The notes beneath the pieces are model-generated. The model did not search any database. It was not told where the DNA came from and saw nothing but the letters and a program-made list of their open reading frames with translations. 20,998 nucleotides of DNA, from the NCBI GenBank assembly GCA_964586595.1, contig CAZPHB010000029.1:1-20998 (forward strand). Reading direction: 5' to 3'. This document shows positions 1-8,406 of this stretch, piece after piece; positions within the stretch are counted from its first letter, which is position 1; each line of letters opens with the position of its first letter. Origin of the DNA: REEB481 sp964586595 (GTDB taxonomy: Bacteria > Bacteroidota > Bacteroidia > NS11-12g > UBA955). A program made the position numbers and the translations under genes.

Positions 1-6
1 AGGAAT

Positions 7-257
7 ATGCGACCCGCCAAATGACGGGTCGAGGTTGCGTGCCGGGTGGAATTGTGGAAGATGCGACCCGTCAAATGACGGGTCGAGGAATGCCTGCCGG
101 GTGGAATTGTGGATGATGCGACCCGCCAAATGACGGGTCGTGGTTGCGTGCCGGGTGGGATTGTGGAAGATGCGACCCGTCAAATGACGGGTCGTGGAAT
201 GCGTGCCGGGTGGGATTGTGGAAGATGCGACCCGTCAAATGACGGGTCGAGGAATGC
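7..257. repeat. Tandem array of five palindrome-bearing units (54/55 bp, 109-bp higher-order period)
   Basis: The block ATGCGACCCG recurs at 7, 61, 116, 170 and 225, so the spacing alternates 54, 55, 54, 55. Each unit opens with a 22-bp inverted repeat: CGACCCGTCA, a central AA, then TGACGGGTCG (10-31, 64-85, 119-140, 173-194, 228-249). A 32-33 bp linker containing GCCGGGTGG and ATTGTGGA follows. Copies 1 and 3 share a C for T change at the eighth base of the left arm and a linker that begins GGTTGCGTG. Copies 2 and 4 have the perfect arm and a linker with GGAATGC, and copy 5 has a perfect arm and starts the same linker before the array ends near 257. The array has therefore grown by copying 109-bp dimers. 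It may continue beyond the left edge, since positions 1-6 resemble linker sequence. It lies upstream of gldA. Function is unknown; it resembles intergenic REP/BIME-like palindromic repeats. Confidence 0.92.
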
Positions 258-299
258 ATCCGCGGCTAAAATGCGCGGGCCGACGGCTCAGTTAAGGTT

Positions 300-307
300 T
301 ATATTTG
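300..307 (+). promoter_or_regulatory. Possible -7 promoter element before gldA
   Basis: TATATTTG matches the Bacteroidota -7 consensus TAnnTTTG and lies 10 nt before the gldA ATG. No TTG-type -33 element is visible at the usual distance in the GC-rich stretch upstream. If it is used, the mRNA leader would be only a few bases long. A chance match cannot be excluded. Confidence 0.35.
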
Positions 308-317
308 CTGTTTCTCT

Positions 318-1241
318 ATGAGTATTCAAGTTCAAGGCTTATCCAAACGCTACGGAACTCAATGGGCAGTGAAGGAGCTTAGCTTTTCCACGGGCAAAGG
401 CGACATCCTTGGTTTTCTTGGCCCCAACGGTGCGGGAAAAAGCACCACCATGAAAATCATCACTTGCTTCATCCCTCCTACTTCCGGTACCGTTTCCGTT
501 TGTGGTTGTGACGTGCGCGAACAAAGCATGCAGGCACGACGTCATGTAGGATACCTCCCGGAACACAATCCGCTGTACCTCGACATGTACGTGCGCGAAT
601 ACCTCAGCTTCATGGGCGGCTTATGCGGCCTGAAAGGAAAAACCCTGCGCCAGCGCGTTGATGCCATGATCGAAACCACCGGCCTGGAACGCGAACAACA
701 TAAATTCATCGCCCAACTGAGCAAAGGATACCGCCAACGCGTGGGACTCGCGCAGGCACTCATCCACGACCCGGATGTGTTGATCCTGGATGAACCCACC
801 AGCGGGCTGGATCCAAACCAGGTTGTAGAAATCCGTGAACTCATCCACAGCCTGGGCAAAGAAAAAACTGTGATGCTCAGCACCCACATCATGCAGGAAG
901 TGGAAGCCATCTGCAACCGCGTCATCATCATCAACAAAGGCGAACTGGTTGCCGATGACCGCATTGAGAACCTGCGCTCCAAAGAACTAAACAAACATGC
1001 CGTGCGCATCCAATTTGCCACCCAGGTGCCCTTAACCGTGCTTGAAGAATTAGGCAGTGATGTGCACATCACCATGCTTCAGGTACAACAATGGCGGCTG
1101 GAAAGCAGCGACCCGGGATTGCGACAGCGCGCCTCTCAGCTGGCCCTGCGCCATAATCTGGAAGTGCTGGAACTGGTAAGCGAACAAAACAGCCTCGAAT
1201 CCATCTTTCAAAAACTAACCCGCCATGTGGACCATTCTTAA
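318..1241 (+). CDS. gldA: GldA, ATP-binding subunit of the gliding-motility ABC transporter
   Basis: This is the cytoplasmic ATPase that would power the GldF/GldG membrane complex, an ABC transporter linked to gliding motility in Bacteroidota; its substrate is not known. The 307 residues carry a complete nucleotide-binding domain: Walker A GPNGAGKST (35-43), the LPEHNPLY segment at the Q-loop position (80-87, Glu in place of Gln), signature LSKGY (134-138), Walker B VLILDE (154-159), D-loop SGLD (162-165) and switch His190 in LSTH. A C-terminal extension of about 95 residues follows, as in other ATPases of this subfamily. The ATG at 318 gives the expected N-terminus beginning about ten residues before the conserved aromatic Tyr12. 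The gene ends 17 nt inside gldF, which points to translational coupling and one operon. ABC-2 ATPases look alike, so the name rests on the gldF and gldG neighbours as much as on the sequence. Confidence 0.93.
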   Translation: MSIQVQGLSKRYGTQWAVKELSFSTGKGDILGFLGPNGAGKSTTMKIITCFIPPTSGTVSVCGCDVREQSMQARRHVGYLPEHNPLYLDMYVREYLSFMGGLCGLKGKTLRQRVDAMIETTGLEREQHKFIAQLSKGYRQRVGLAQALIHDPDVLILDEPTSGLDPNQVVEIRELIHSLGKEKTVMLSTHIMQEVEAICNRVIIINKGELVADDRIENLRSKELNKHAVRIQFATQVPLTVLEELGSDVHITMLQVQQWRLESSDPGLRQRASQLALRHNLEVLELVSEQNSLESIFQKLTRHVDHS

Positions 1242-1953
1242 AAAAGAAGTAAGAAGCTTCCTGAGCGCACTCATCGCCTACATGGTGATGCTGGTATTCC
1301 TCATCGCCGTTGGTTTATTCCTTTGGATGCTGAAAGGATATACGGTATTTGACCTTGGCGTGGCGGGTCTGGACGTGCTGTTTCAGTTCGCACCGCTCTT
1401 GTTCATCTTCCTGGTGTCAGCCATCACCATGCGCTCGTTTGCCGAAGAAAAGAGACTGGGAACCCTGGAAACCCTGACCACACATCCTGTGAGCGACTGG
1501 GGCATCATCCTGGGTAAATTCTTTGCTGCCCTGACACTGGTTGTCTTTGCCTTGTTGCCCACCTTGGTGTACGTGTACACCATCTGGACACTGGGCGATC
1601 CGCGCGGGAACCTCGACACCGGCGCAACCCTGGGCAGCTACATGGGCTTGCTCCTATTGGGTGCTGCCTTCGTATCCATGGGTTTGTTTGCCAGCGTATG
1701 GGCCGACAACCAAATCGTTGCGCTCATTGGAGGCATGGCATTATCCTTCCTCTGGTATCAGCTGTTAGGCATGATTGGCGATTTGCCCAATTTGCCCATT
1801 TTGAGCAATATGCTCGAATGGCTCACGCTTGATTTCCACTACCGCTCCATCAGCAGAGGCGTGCTTGATACCCGCGACATCGTGTACTTCGCCAGCTTCA
1901 CCGGCCTGTTTCTCTATTTCACCAAACTTAAATTCTCCAGCAGGAAATGGTAA
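1225..1953 (+). CDS. gldF: GldF, permease subunit of the gliding-motility ABC transporter
   Basis: This is an ABC-2 type inner-membrane permease that partners GldA and GldG. The 242-residue product is mostly hydrophobic, with about six membrane segments: roughly residues 12-34, 54-71, 92-118, 133-155, 160-180 and 215-232. The cytoplasmic stretch RSFAEEKRLGTLETLTTHPVSDW, read in two halves around LGTLETL, is the charged loop typical of this permease family, where the ATPase docks. The ATG at 1225 lies within the last codons of gldA (17-nt overlap), and the end overlaps the gldG start by 7 nt, so the three proteins are probably made in balanced amounts. Length and topology are normal for GldF. 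Confidence 0.92.
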   Translation: MWTILKKEVRSFLSALIAYMVMLVFLIAVGLFLWMLKGYTVFDLGVAGLDVLFQFAPLLFIFLVSAITMRSFAEEKRLGTLETLTTHPVSDWGIILGKFFAALTLVVFALLPTLVYVYTIWTLGDPRGNLDTGATLGSYMGLLLLGAAFVSMGLFASVWADNQIVALIGGMALSFLWYQLLGMIGDLPNLPILSNMLEWLTLDFHYRSISRGVLDTRDIVYFASFTGLFLYFTKLKFSSRKW

Positions 1954-3722
1954 AGAATCATAAACTCCGCAACAAACTGCAATCCTATTCCGAATTGCTG
2001 GTGGTGGTATTTGTGGTGGTGCTGGCCAATGTGCTCGCCAACCAATACTACAAACGCTTTGACCTTACTGCGGAAAAACGATATACCCTTTCGGCCACCA
2101 GCGAAAAGCTCTGCGGTCAAATCAAGGACCGACTGTATGTGAAGGTATATCTGGACGGGGAAATGTCCAGCAAGTTCAAGCGCTTCCGCAATGAACTGCG
2201 CGACCTCTTGTATGAATTCCGCGAAGCATCCGGACAGAAAATCGACATCGACTTCACCGATCCCCTGGAAGGGAAAGACAACAAAGAGAAAAGCAATATC
2301 CTGACCCAGATGGAGCAACGCGGACTGATTCCGGTACGCGACTTCGACCGGGAGGGCATCGACGAAACCAGTTTCAAATTGGTTGTTCCGGGCGCTGATG
2401 TGGTTTATCAGGGCAAAGAGTTCAGCGTGAACTTCTTTTTGTTCGACGTGGCCAAAGACCCCGAAACCAATGTCAATCAGGCCATTCAGGGACTGGAATA
2501 CGAACTGGCCAATATGGTGCGCCGTTGCATTGCCGGCAATCCGAAGAAAATCATCATTGCCGATGGCAGCGGCGAGCTGGATGAACTTCAAACCGCCGAT
2601 TTCAGTCGTGAACTGAGTCAGTATTATCAGGTGGAACGCATGAACCTGAACGTGGCCGACCCTGAAGCGGCACGCCCGTTCCAGCTGAACCTTACATCCA
2701 ACCCCGACAGCGCCGGGCTGGTGCTTCTGGAGCTCATGCAGCGCCGACTCAACAGTGCCGACGGGCTCGTCATCGCCAAACCCCGGCAGGATTATACCGA
2801 TGCCGAATTGTATCTGATTGATCAGTTCATCATGAAAGGCGGAAAGGTGCTGTGGATGGTGGACCCTGTTTCCGCAGAAATAGATTCACTGGAACGCAAC
2901 CCGTCCTTTCTGGCATCCAACCAAAACCTGGACAACATCACCGCGCAGTTGTTTGAATACGGTGTCAGCCTGAACCCGAATCTGCTCATGGATGCCACCT
3001 GCAACCGGATCCCTACCCCGCGCCGCGAGTTCTTCGACTGGTACTATTTCCCCTTGTTCACCAGCCGCAACCTGGACCATCCTATTGTAAAAAACCTGGG
3101 CGCCGTATGGTCGCAATTCCCGGCCACCCTGCGCGCCAAAAGCAGGCCCGACGTAAAAATCACCGACCTGCTGGTGAGTTCGCCTTATACCAAAACCGTA
3201 GGTGTGCCTGCAACCATCGATTATGTGAGCACCTACATGCAGTCACGCGATCCAAAGTTCAGGGAAACCATGAACAGTGGCTTGCAAAGCTGTGGTGTAC
3301 TGCTGGAAGGAACCTTTCGCTCACCTTTTGTGTTCCGCAGAAAACTCACTTCACAAGAGTTCATCAAAGAAACCAACAACAGCATGATCGTGATTGCCGA
3401 TGGCGACATCGCCCGAAACGGGGTGATGCTGCGCAGCGGAAACCCTTATCCCCTGGGCTACGACCGCTTTTCACGAATCACCTTTTCCAACAAAAAGTTC
3501 CTGATGAACTGTGTGGACTACCTGCTGGATCAAAACGGCCTCATTGAAATCCGCGGAAAAGAACTCAACGTGCGGCTGCTGGACCAAACCCGCATCAAAG
3601 ACGAGCGCGCTTACTGGAAATGGCTGAACATGCTGCTTCCCTTGCTGATGATTCTGATTTTTGGTGGCGTAAACTGGTGGATTCGCAGGTGGAAATACAC
3701 AAGGACAACCAAACGTACCTGA
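1947..3722 (+). CDS. gldG: GldG, auxiliary membrane subunit of the gliding-motility ABC transporter
   Basis: GldG is the third component of the gliding transporter: a large soluble domain held between two membrane anchors. The 591-residue product shows an N-terminal segment at about 17-31 (ELLVVVFVVVLANVL), then the family hallmark RFDLTAEKRYTLS. A long hydrophilic region related to the ABC-transporter auxiliary domain (GldG / PF09822 type) follows, and a C-terminal segment lies at about 560-578 (LPLLMILIFGGVNWW) before a basic tail. The start ATG at 1947 overlaps the gldF stop. The end is followed by only 30 nt before hldD, with no terminator, so transcription may continue. Length and both anchors are as expected for the family. 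In some Bacteroidota gldA lies apart from gldFG; here all three are joined. Confidence 0.93.
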   Translation: MVKNHKLRNKLQSYSELLVVVFVVVLANVLANQYYKRFDLTAEKRYTLSATSEKLCGQIKDRLYVKVYLDGEMSSKFKRFRNELRDLLYEFREASGQKIDIDFTDPLEGKDNKEKSNILTQMEQRGLIPVRDFDREGIDETSFKLVVPGADVVYQGKEFSVNFFLFDVAKDPETNVNQAIQGLEYELANMVRRCIAGNPKKIIIADGSGELDELQTADFSRELSQYYQVERMNLNVADPEAARPFQLNLTSNPDSAGLVLLELMQRRLNSADGLVIAKPRQDYTDAELYLIDQFIMKGGKVLWMVDPVSAEIDSLERNPSFLASNQNLDNITAQLFEYGVSLNPNLLMDATCNRIPTPRREFFDWYYFPLFTSRNLDHPIVKNLGAVWSQFPATLRAKSRPDVKITDLLVSSPYTKTVGVPATIDYVSTYMQSRDPKFRETMNSGLQSCGVLLEGTFRSPFVFRRKLTSQEFIKETNNSMIVIADGDIARNGVMLRSGNPYPLGYDRFSRITFSNKKFLMNCVDYLLDQNGLIEIRGKELNVRLLDQTRIKDERAYWKWLNMLLPLLMILIFGGVNWWIRRWKYTRTTKRT

Positions 3723-3752
3723 GGTGATCGAACACATATTTAAACCAAGCAG

Positions 3753-4718
3753 ATGATTGTTGTTACAGGCGCAGCGGGATTTATCGGAAGTTGCCTCACA
3801 GGTACATTGAACCAATTGGGCTTTCGCGACCTCGTGCTGGTAGATCATTTTACCCAGCCGGAGAAAATGAAAAACCTGGAAGGCAAAAACTACCGCTGTA
3901 TGGTGCCACGCGATCAGTTTTTTGACTGGATCAAAGGCAAGGAATCGGAGGTTCAGTTCATCTTCCATATTGGCGCCAGAACCAATACCGCAGAGCAAAA
4001 TCTGGAGTTGCTGCACGAACTGAACGTAGCCTATTCACAGCAGATGTGGAACCTGTGCTGCCAGGCGCAAATCCCCCTCATTTACGCCTCTTCTGCCGCA
4101 ACATACGGCATGGCCACCGGGGGCTTTTCCGACGATCCCGCCCTGCTTGCATCCCTGAAACCTATGAATCCTTACGGGCGCAGTAAGCAGGAGTTCGATC
4201 TCTGGGTCATGGAACAAAAAGAACAACCTTACTTCTGGGCCGGCTTTAAATTCTTCAATGTGTTTGGCCCGAATGAATACCATAAAGGACGCATGGCCAG
4301 CGTGGTATTTCACGCGCATCGCCAAATCAGGGAACACGGAATGATGCACCTGTTCCGTTCCCACCGCGCAGGCATTGCCGACGGCGCGCAACAACGCGAC
4401 TTCATTTATGTGAAAGATGTACTGCAGGTGCTGATCCACTTCATGCAATACCGAAAAAACAGCGGATTGTACAACCTGGGCACAGGAACGGCACGCAGCT
4501 TTAAAGATTTAAGCCTGGCGGTGTTCCAAAGCCTCGGCATGCCTCCGCACATTGAGTTTATTGATACTCCGGAAGATATTCGCGATACCTACCAGTATTT
4601 TACCCAAGCCGATACGTCGCGCCTGCTGGCAGCGGGATATCAAGGTGGTTTTACATCGCTGGAAGTTGCGGTGGATGATTACGTGCGCCAGTACCTGAAT
4701 GAAACAAAATACCTGTGA
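3753..4718 (+). CDS. hldD: ADP-L-glycero-D-manno-heptose 6-epimerase (HldD/RfaD)
   Basis: This extended short-chain dehydrogenase/reductase enzyme interconverts ADP-D- and ADP-L-glycero-manno-heptose, the last step in making the heptose donor for lipopolysaccharide inner core. The 321-residue product has the Rossmann motif GAAGFIG (6-12), the YASSAATYG strand (111-119), the catalytic pair Tyr141 and Lys145 in PYGRSK, and Lys178 in PNEYHKGRMAS, a lysine conserved in this epimerase family. QRDFIYVKDV and DIRDTYQYFTQAD near the end are also characteristic and separate it from UDP-glucose epimerases. The ATG at 3753 is close to the Rossmann motif and needs no extension. Its stop codon overlaps the GTG start of the next gene by 4 nt. 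Its place between gldG and a histidine kinase suggests an envelope-related operon, but no other heptose genes are in view. Confidence 0.9.
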   Translation: MIVVTGAAGFIGSCLTGTLNQLGFRDLVLVDHFTQPEKMKNLEGKNYRCMVPRDQFFDWIKGKESEVQFIFHIGARTNTAEQNLELLHELNVAYSQQMWNLCCQAQIPLIYASSAATYGMATGGFSDDPALLASLKPMNPYGRSKQEFDLWVMEQKEQPYFWAGFKFFNVFGPNEYHKGRMASVVFHAHRQIREHGMMHLFRSHRAGIADGAQQRDFIYVKDVLQVLIHFMQYRKNSGLYNLGTGTARSFKDLSLAVFQSLGMPPHIEFIDTPEDIRDTYQYFTQADTSRLLAAGYQGGFTSLEVAVDDYVRQYLNETKYL

Positions 4719-7700
4719 ACAAAATCTCCGGTCGGATATGGCAATGGCTGCTCCTGCTTGCAGTGATGTCCTTCGGGACCGGACTCTGGCTGGACAGTTC
4801 CCGCATTTCCGGACCGGCGGCAGGCCGTAAACTCAAGGCCAATCTGGAAAGCCATTTAGGCAAGCGCCTGGCCCAGATGGAACGGTGGTATATTTCGTGG
4901 AATCCGGAACCCCAGGCCACCGCTGAAGCCTTTCAAAAGCTGCGAAAAGAAGGCATTGCCGCCTTAGTTTGGAAGGACGACAGCCTGCGACTGTGGAATA
5001 CCAATGCGTTGCCGGCACAGGAAATTCTGCATACCGAAGGCAGCAGCCTGCAAAAGCTTTCCAACGGATGGTATCTGATGGTGCAGGGGAAAAAATACCT
5101 GGACAGCAGCCGCATCACGCTGGCCTTGCCCGTTCTTTACGATTACCCTGTGCAAAATCAGGTATTTCGAAATCATGCCGCCAATATTCCCGGGATCCAT
5201 GGCTCATTCCTGATACAACCCACCCCATTTGAAGGATGCATTCCGGTAAAATTGCCAGGGTTAAACGCATTTTATGTTCAGGCAGATGACGATGGTGCGC
5301 CGGGTAAAGGCTCCTGGCTGCTGCTTCTGGGCATTGCCTTGGCCCTCATCTCAGGTTATTTCCTGCTGAAGAGAACCTTTCCCCAGGAACATCCCTTGGT
5401 GGCCATCGTGATTCTTGTTGCCGGATTGCTGGTGCGCCAACTGTTCGGACAAAACCTGTTGCTCGGGGCCTTCCACAATCTGGACATCTTCCGGCCCGAA
5501 GTGTATGCTTCCTCATGGTATTTCCCTTCGCTCGGCGACCTGTTGATCAACACCCTGCTGGTTTTGGGCAGCCTCAACGCCATTTACGACCTGTTCGGCA
5601 AATCCATTGTGGCGCCCAAGAATCGATCTGTGCGCTGGCTTGCAGCCTTGTTCACGCATGCACTTGTGTTTGCATCGGCGAATTTCATGGTCAGCGAGAT
5701 TGCCAAGCTGGTCATCGACAGCCACATCTCCTTCGACTTTAACGAAATCCACAATGTAGATGCCTATACCCTGCTGGCTTTACTCATTGTGCTGATGTTT
5801 TACCGCATCTTCAAAACATTCACGGACCTGTTCAGTCCCTTGCTGCTCCCCTTGAGTTCGGCCACCGGAAGCCTGTTGGTTTGTGCATTGTTTCAGGCGC
5901 TGCCCTGGCTGTTTTTCGGCTTCGTGCTGGATAACTCTTGGTACCTCATCACCATTTGCTACATCTATTGCGCCTTCTACCTGAGTGGCTACAGCTCTTT
6001 CTGGAACAAACGCCAAACGAGTTTTTTCTTCCTGAGGCTGCTGGCAGCCTGCATCAGCATCAGCCTTATTTTCAGCCATTACATCGTGCAAAAAGAACAC
6101 GATACGCGCAGGCTGTTGGCCAACAGAATCTTGCTGCGCACCGAACTTGGTCCCGGTGGGGCGCTGCACACCCTGGAATATCAAATCAACAACGACGCCG
6201 CCATCACCGATTACTTCACCTGTGAAGACGTAACCAAGGCGGAGTTCGAAAAACGCCTCCGGCAGATGTACTTGTCGAAGCTGCTTGAAAACTACGAGGT
6301 GGTGGTGATGGATTACGACAGCACGGGCCGTTTCTACAGGGAAGAAAATCCGCTCGACTACCAAACAGCGCTAAACCTGTTCCAAAGCGACCTGTGCCAA
6401 ACGGTAAGCACCCATTTCCGCTACATCAAAGACCATAAATACAAAGGCAGTTACCTGGGCCGTTTCCCGGTTCAGGCAGACGCGCGAAGGGTTGCAGAGT
6501 TTTACCTGTTGCTGCAACCCAAATCCGGTTTCGGGCAAGCGAAATACGCCGACATTTTCCGCTCAGGGAACCTGTTTAACTCAGGCATGGATTATACCTA
6601 CAGCTATGCCATTTATCAATCAGGAACACTTACCAAACGCCAGGGCGATTTTGGATTCCCCATCAAACCGGAGGTTTATGCCAGCGACGTTTTCTTCAAC
6701 AAAGACGGCTACTCACATTATTACTATCGCGACGAAACAGGCGCAGTAATCCAGGTAAGCAAAACGGAAAACAGCCTCAATACCGGCATTACCATCTTCA
6801 CTTTTCTGGTGGTGATTTCCCTGATCAGCGTATTCCTGCTTTACGGTTTGCTGTGGATGCTGAAGGCGGTTACCGATTTGCTGCATCCAAACCGTGCCGC
6901 GCTGAGGCTCAGTCGCTGGCTGGAACAACGCTATGGCTTCCTCGATTCCAAGAACATCTTCCTGGCTTCGCGGATTCAGCTCTTTATGGTTCTGGTGGTG
7001 TTCTTCAGCTTCATCATCACCTTATACGTGACCCTGAACTACGTGCGGATGTCCAACAACCGCAGGCAGCAGGAATACCTGTGGACACGCATCCACGACA
7101 TGGCCAACGTGATCAGCAACAAAGCCAACATCCAGGCCATCTTCGGAACCTACCGGCACAGCCTGTTGTATGAACTCAGCGACTATTACGGCATAGACAT
7201 CAACCTGTACAATACCGCCGGCGCCCTGGTGCAAACCAGCAACGACCGCATTTTTGATGAAGGATTCACCGGAAACTTCATGCACCCGGATGCCTTCCGC
7301 AAACTTCATGAAGAAGGCAAGAGCGACCTGATTCAAAACGAAACCCTCGGAAACCTGAACTATCTGTCGGCTTATTACACCCTGTTCGACAATGATTTAA
7401 ATGTTAAAGGCTACCTGAATCTGCCCTTCTTCGCGCGGGCCCGCGAGCTGAACCGCGAAATCAGCAGTTATGTGGTGGCCCTGGTGCGTTTGTTTGCCCT
7501 GGTTTTTGCGTTGTCGGCCATCCTCGCCTATTTCTTGTCGCAGCGCATCACGCGGCCGCTGAGTTTGATCCGACGACAGATTGGCCTGGTGAAACTCGGC
7601 GCCGGCAACCAGCCCATGGAGTGGAGAAACAACGACGAAATTGGTCAGCTGGTGCAGGAATACAACAAAATGCTGGTGCAGCTGGAAGAAAGTACAGACC

Positions 7701-8389
7701 GTCTGGCCGACAGCGAACGACAGGGCGCCTGGCGGGAAATGGCCAAGCAGGTGGCTCATGAAATCAAAAATCCGTTGACGCCCATGAAGCTCAGCCTGCA
7801 ACATCTGCAATATGCCTGGAACAAGCAGGATGAGCATCTGGATGAAAAATTCCGCAAAACCAGTGCCCTGCTGATTACCCAAATTGATGCGCTGAGTAAA
7901 ATGGCCGAAGAGTTCAGCTCCTTCGCCAAAATGCCCGAAGCAAGCATCCGCGAGTTGTGCCTCCAGGAGGTGTTGCAACAGGCCGTGCATCTTTTTGAAC
8001 AGGAGCCGCTGCTGCATATTTCCCTCAGCATGCCCGAGCAAGCCATACACATCAGGGCCGATCAGGACCAGCTGCTGCGCGTGTTTACCAACATCATCAA
8101 AAACGCATTGCAGGCCATTTCCGATGGAACCGAAGGCAGGCTGGAAATCCAGCTGCGACAGGTTGACGGCTTTGCCATCTTATCCTTCAAAGACAATGGG
8201 CGCGGCATTCCGCCGGAACTCTACGACCGCATCTTCAGTCCGAACTTCAGTACAAAAAATTCCGGAATGGGGCTCGGTTTGGCCATCAGCAGGAAAATCA
8301 TTGAAAGCTTTGGGGGCAACATCAGCTTCAGCAGTCGCCTGAATCAGGGCAGCACCTTTGTGGTTAAACTGCCTTTAACACCCATGTAA
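4715..8389 (+). CDS. Very large multi-pass NtrY-like sensor histidine kinase with HAMP domain
   Basis: This is an inner-membrane sensor kinase of 1224 residues, much longer than a common two-segment sensor. Segments visible in order: one membrane helix at about 8-26; a likely periplasmic region to about 195; a block of about eight helices (198-457); a second extracytoplasmic region of some 230 residues; helices near 690-715 and 754-776; a third sensor-like region (about 780-915); a helix near 918-944; HAMP (about 945-1000); and the HisKA H-box VAHEIKNPLTPMKLS with phospho-acceptor His1015. The ATPase domain follows, with N-box NIIKNALQA (Asn1126/Asn1130), DNGRGIP and GMGLGLAIS. The H-box wording is like NtrY. 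The start is a GTG overlapping the hldD stop (GTGA). There is no receiver domain and no adjacent response regulator, so its partner and signal are unknown. The gap to the next gene is 17 nt. Confidence 0.88.
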   Translation: MNKISGRIWQWLLLLAVMSFGTGLWLDSSRISGPAAGRKLKANLESHLGKRLAQMERWYISWNPEPQATAEAFQKLRKEGIAALVWKDDSLRLWNTNALPAQEILHTEGSSLQKLSNGWYLMVQGKKYLDSSRITLALPVLYDYPVQNQVFRNHAANIPGIHGSFLIQPTPFEGCIPVKLPGLNAFYVQADDDGAPGKGSWLLLLGIALALISGYFLLKRTFPQEHPLVAIVILVAGLLVRQLFGQNLLLGAFHNLDIFRPEVYASSWYFPSLGDLLINTLLVLGSLNAIYDLFGKSIVAPKNRSVRWLAALFTHALVFASANFMVSEIAKLVIDSHISFDFNEIHNVDAYTLLALLIVLMFYRIFKTFTDLFSPLLLPLSSATGSLLVCALFQALPWLFFGFVLDNSWYLITICYIYCAFYLSGYSSFWNKRQTSFFFLRLLAACISISLIFSHYIVQKEHDTRRLLANRILLRTELGPGGALHTLEYQINNDAAITDYFTCEDVTKAEFEKRLRQMYLSKLLENYEVVVMDYDSTGRFYREENPLDYQTALNLFQSDLCQTVSTHFRYIKDHKYKGSYLGRFPVQADARRVAEFYLLLQPKSGFGQAKYADIFRSGNLFNSGMDYTYSYAIYQSGTLTKRQGDFGFPIKPEVYASDVFFNKDGYSHYYYRDETGAVIQVSKTENSLNTGITIFTFLVVISLISVFLLYGLLWMLKAVTDLLHPNRAALRLSRWLEQRYGFLDSKNIFLASRIQLFMVLVVFFSFIITLYVTLNYVRMSNNRRQQEYLWTRIHDMANVISNKANIQAIFGTYRHSLLYELSDYYGIDINLYNTAGALVQTSNDRIFDEGFTGNFMHPDAFRKLHEEGKSDLIQNETLGNLNYLSAYYTLFDNDLNVKGYLNLPFFARARELNREISSYVVALVRLFALVFALSAILAYFLSQRITRPLSLIRRQIGLVKLGAGNQPMEWRNNDEIGQLVQEYNKMLVQLEESTDRLADSERQGAWREMAKQVAHEIKNPLTPMKLSLQHLQYAWNKQDEHLDEKFRKTSALLITQIDALSKMAEEFSSFAKMPEASIRELCLQEVLQQAVHLFEQEPLLHISLSMPEQAIHIRADQDQLLRVFTNIIKNALQAISDGTEGRLEIQLRQVDGFAILSFKDNGRGIPPELYDRIFSPNFSTKNSGMGLGLAISRKIIESFGGNISFSSRLNQGSTFVVKLPLTPM

Positions 8390-8406
8390 CACGTTACATA
8401 CACCTT

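Noticed and set aside
7..257. CRISPR array (regular palindromic repeats of 22 bp with 32-33 bp spacers)
   Set aside because: The spacers are nearly identical to each other, which is the opposite of a CRISPR array, and no cas gene is present.
71..321. Short open frames on both strands over the repeat array (71-259 minus, 109-321 plus)
   Set aside because: They only translate the repeat (recurring DPSFGGSH or DATRQMTGRG units), have no supporting start context, and the repeat carries an indel between alternate units.
1914..2591. 225-residue minus-strand open frame opposite gldG
   Set aside because: Antisense to a recognised gene with conserved GldG motifs; no independent evidence.
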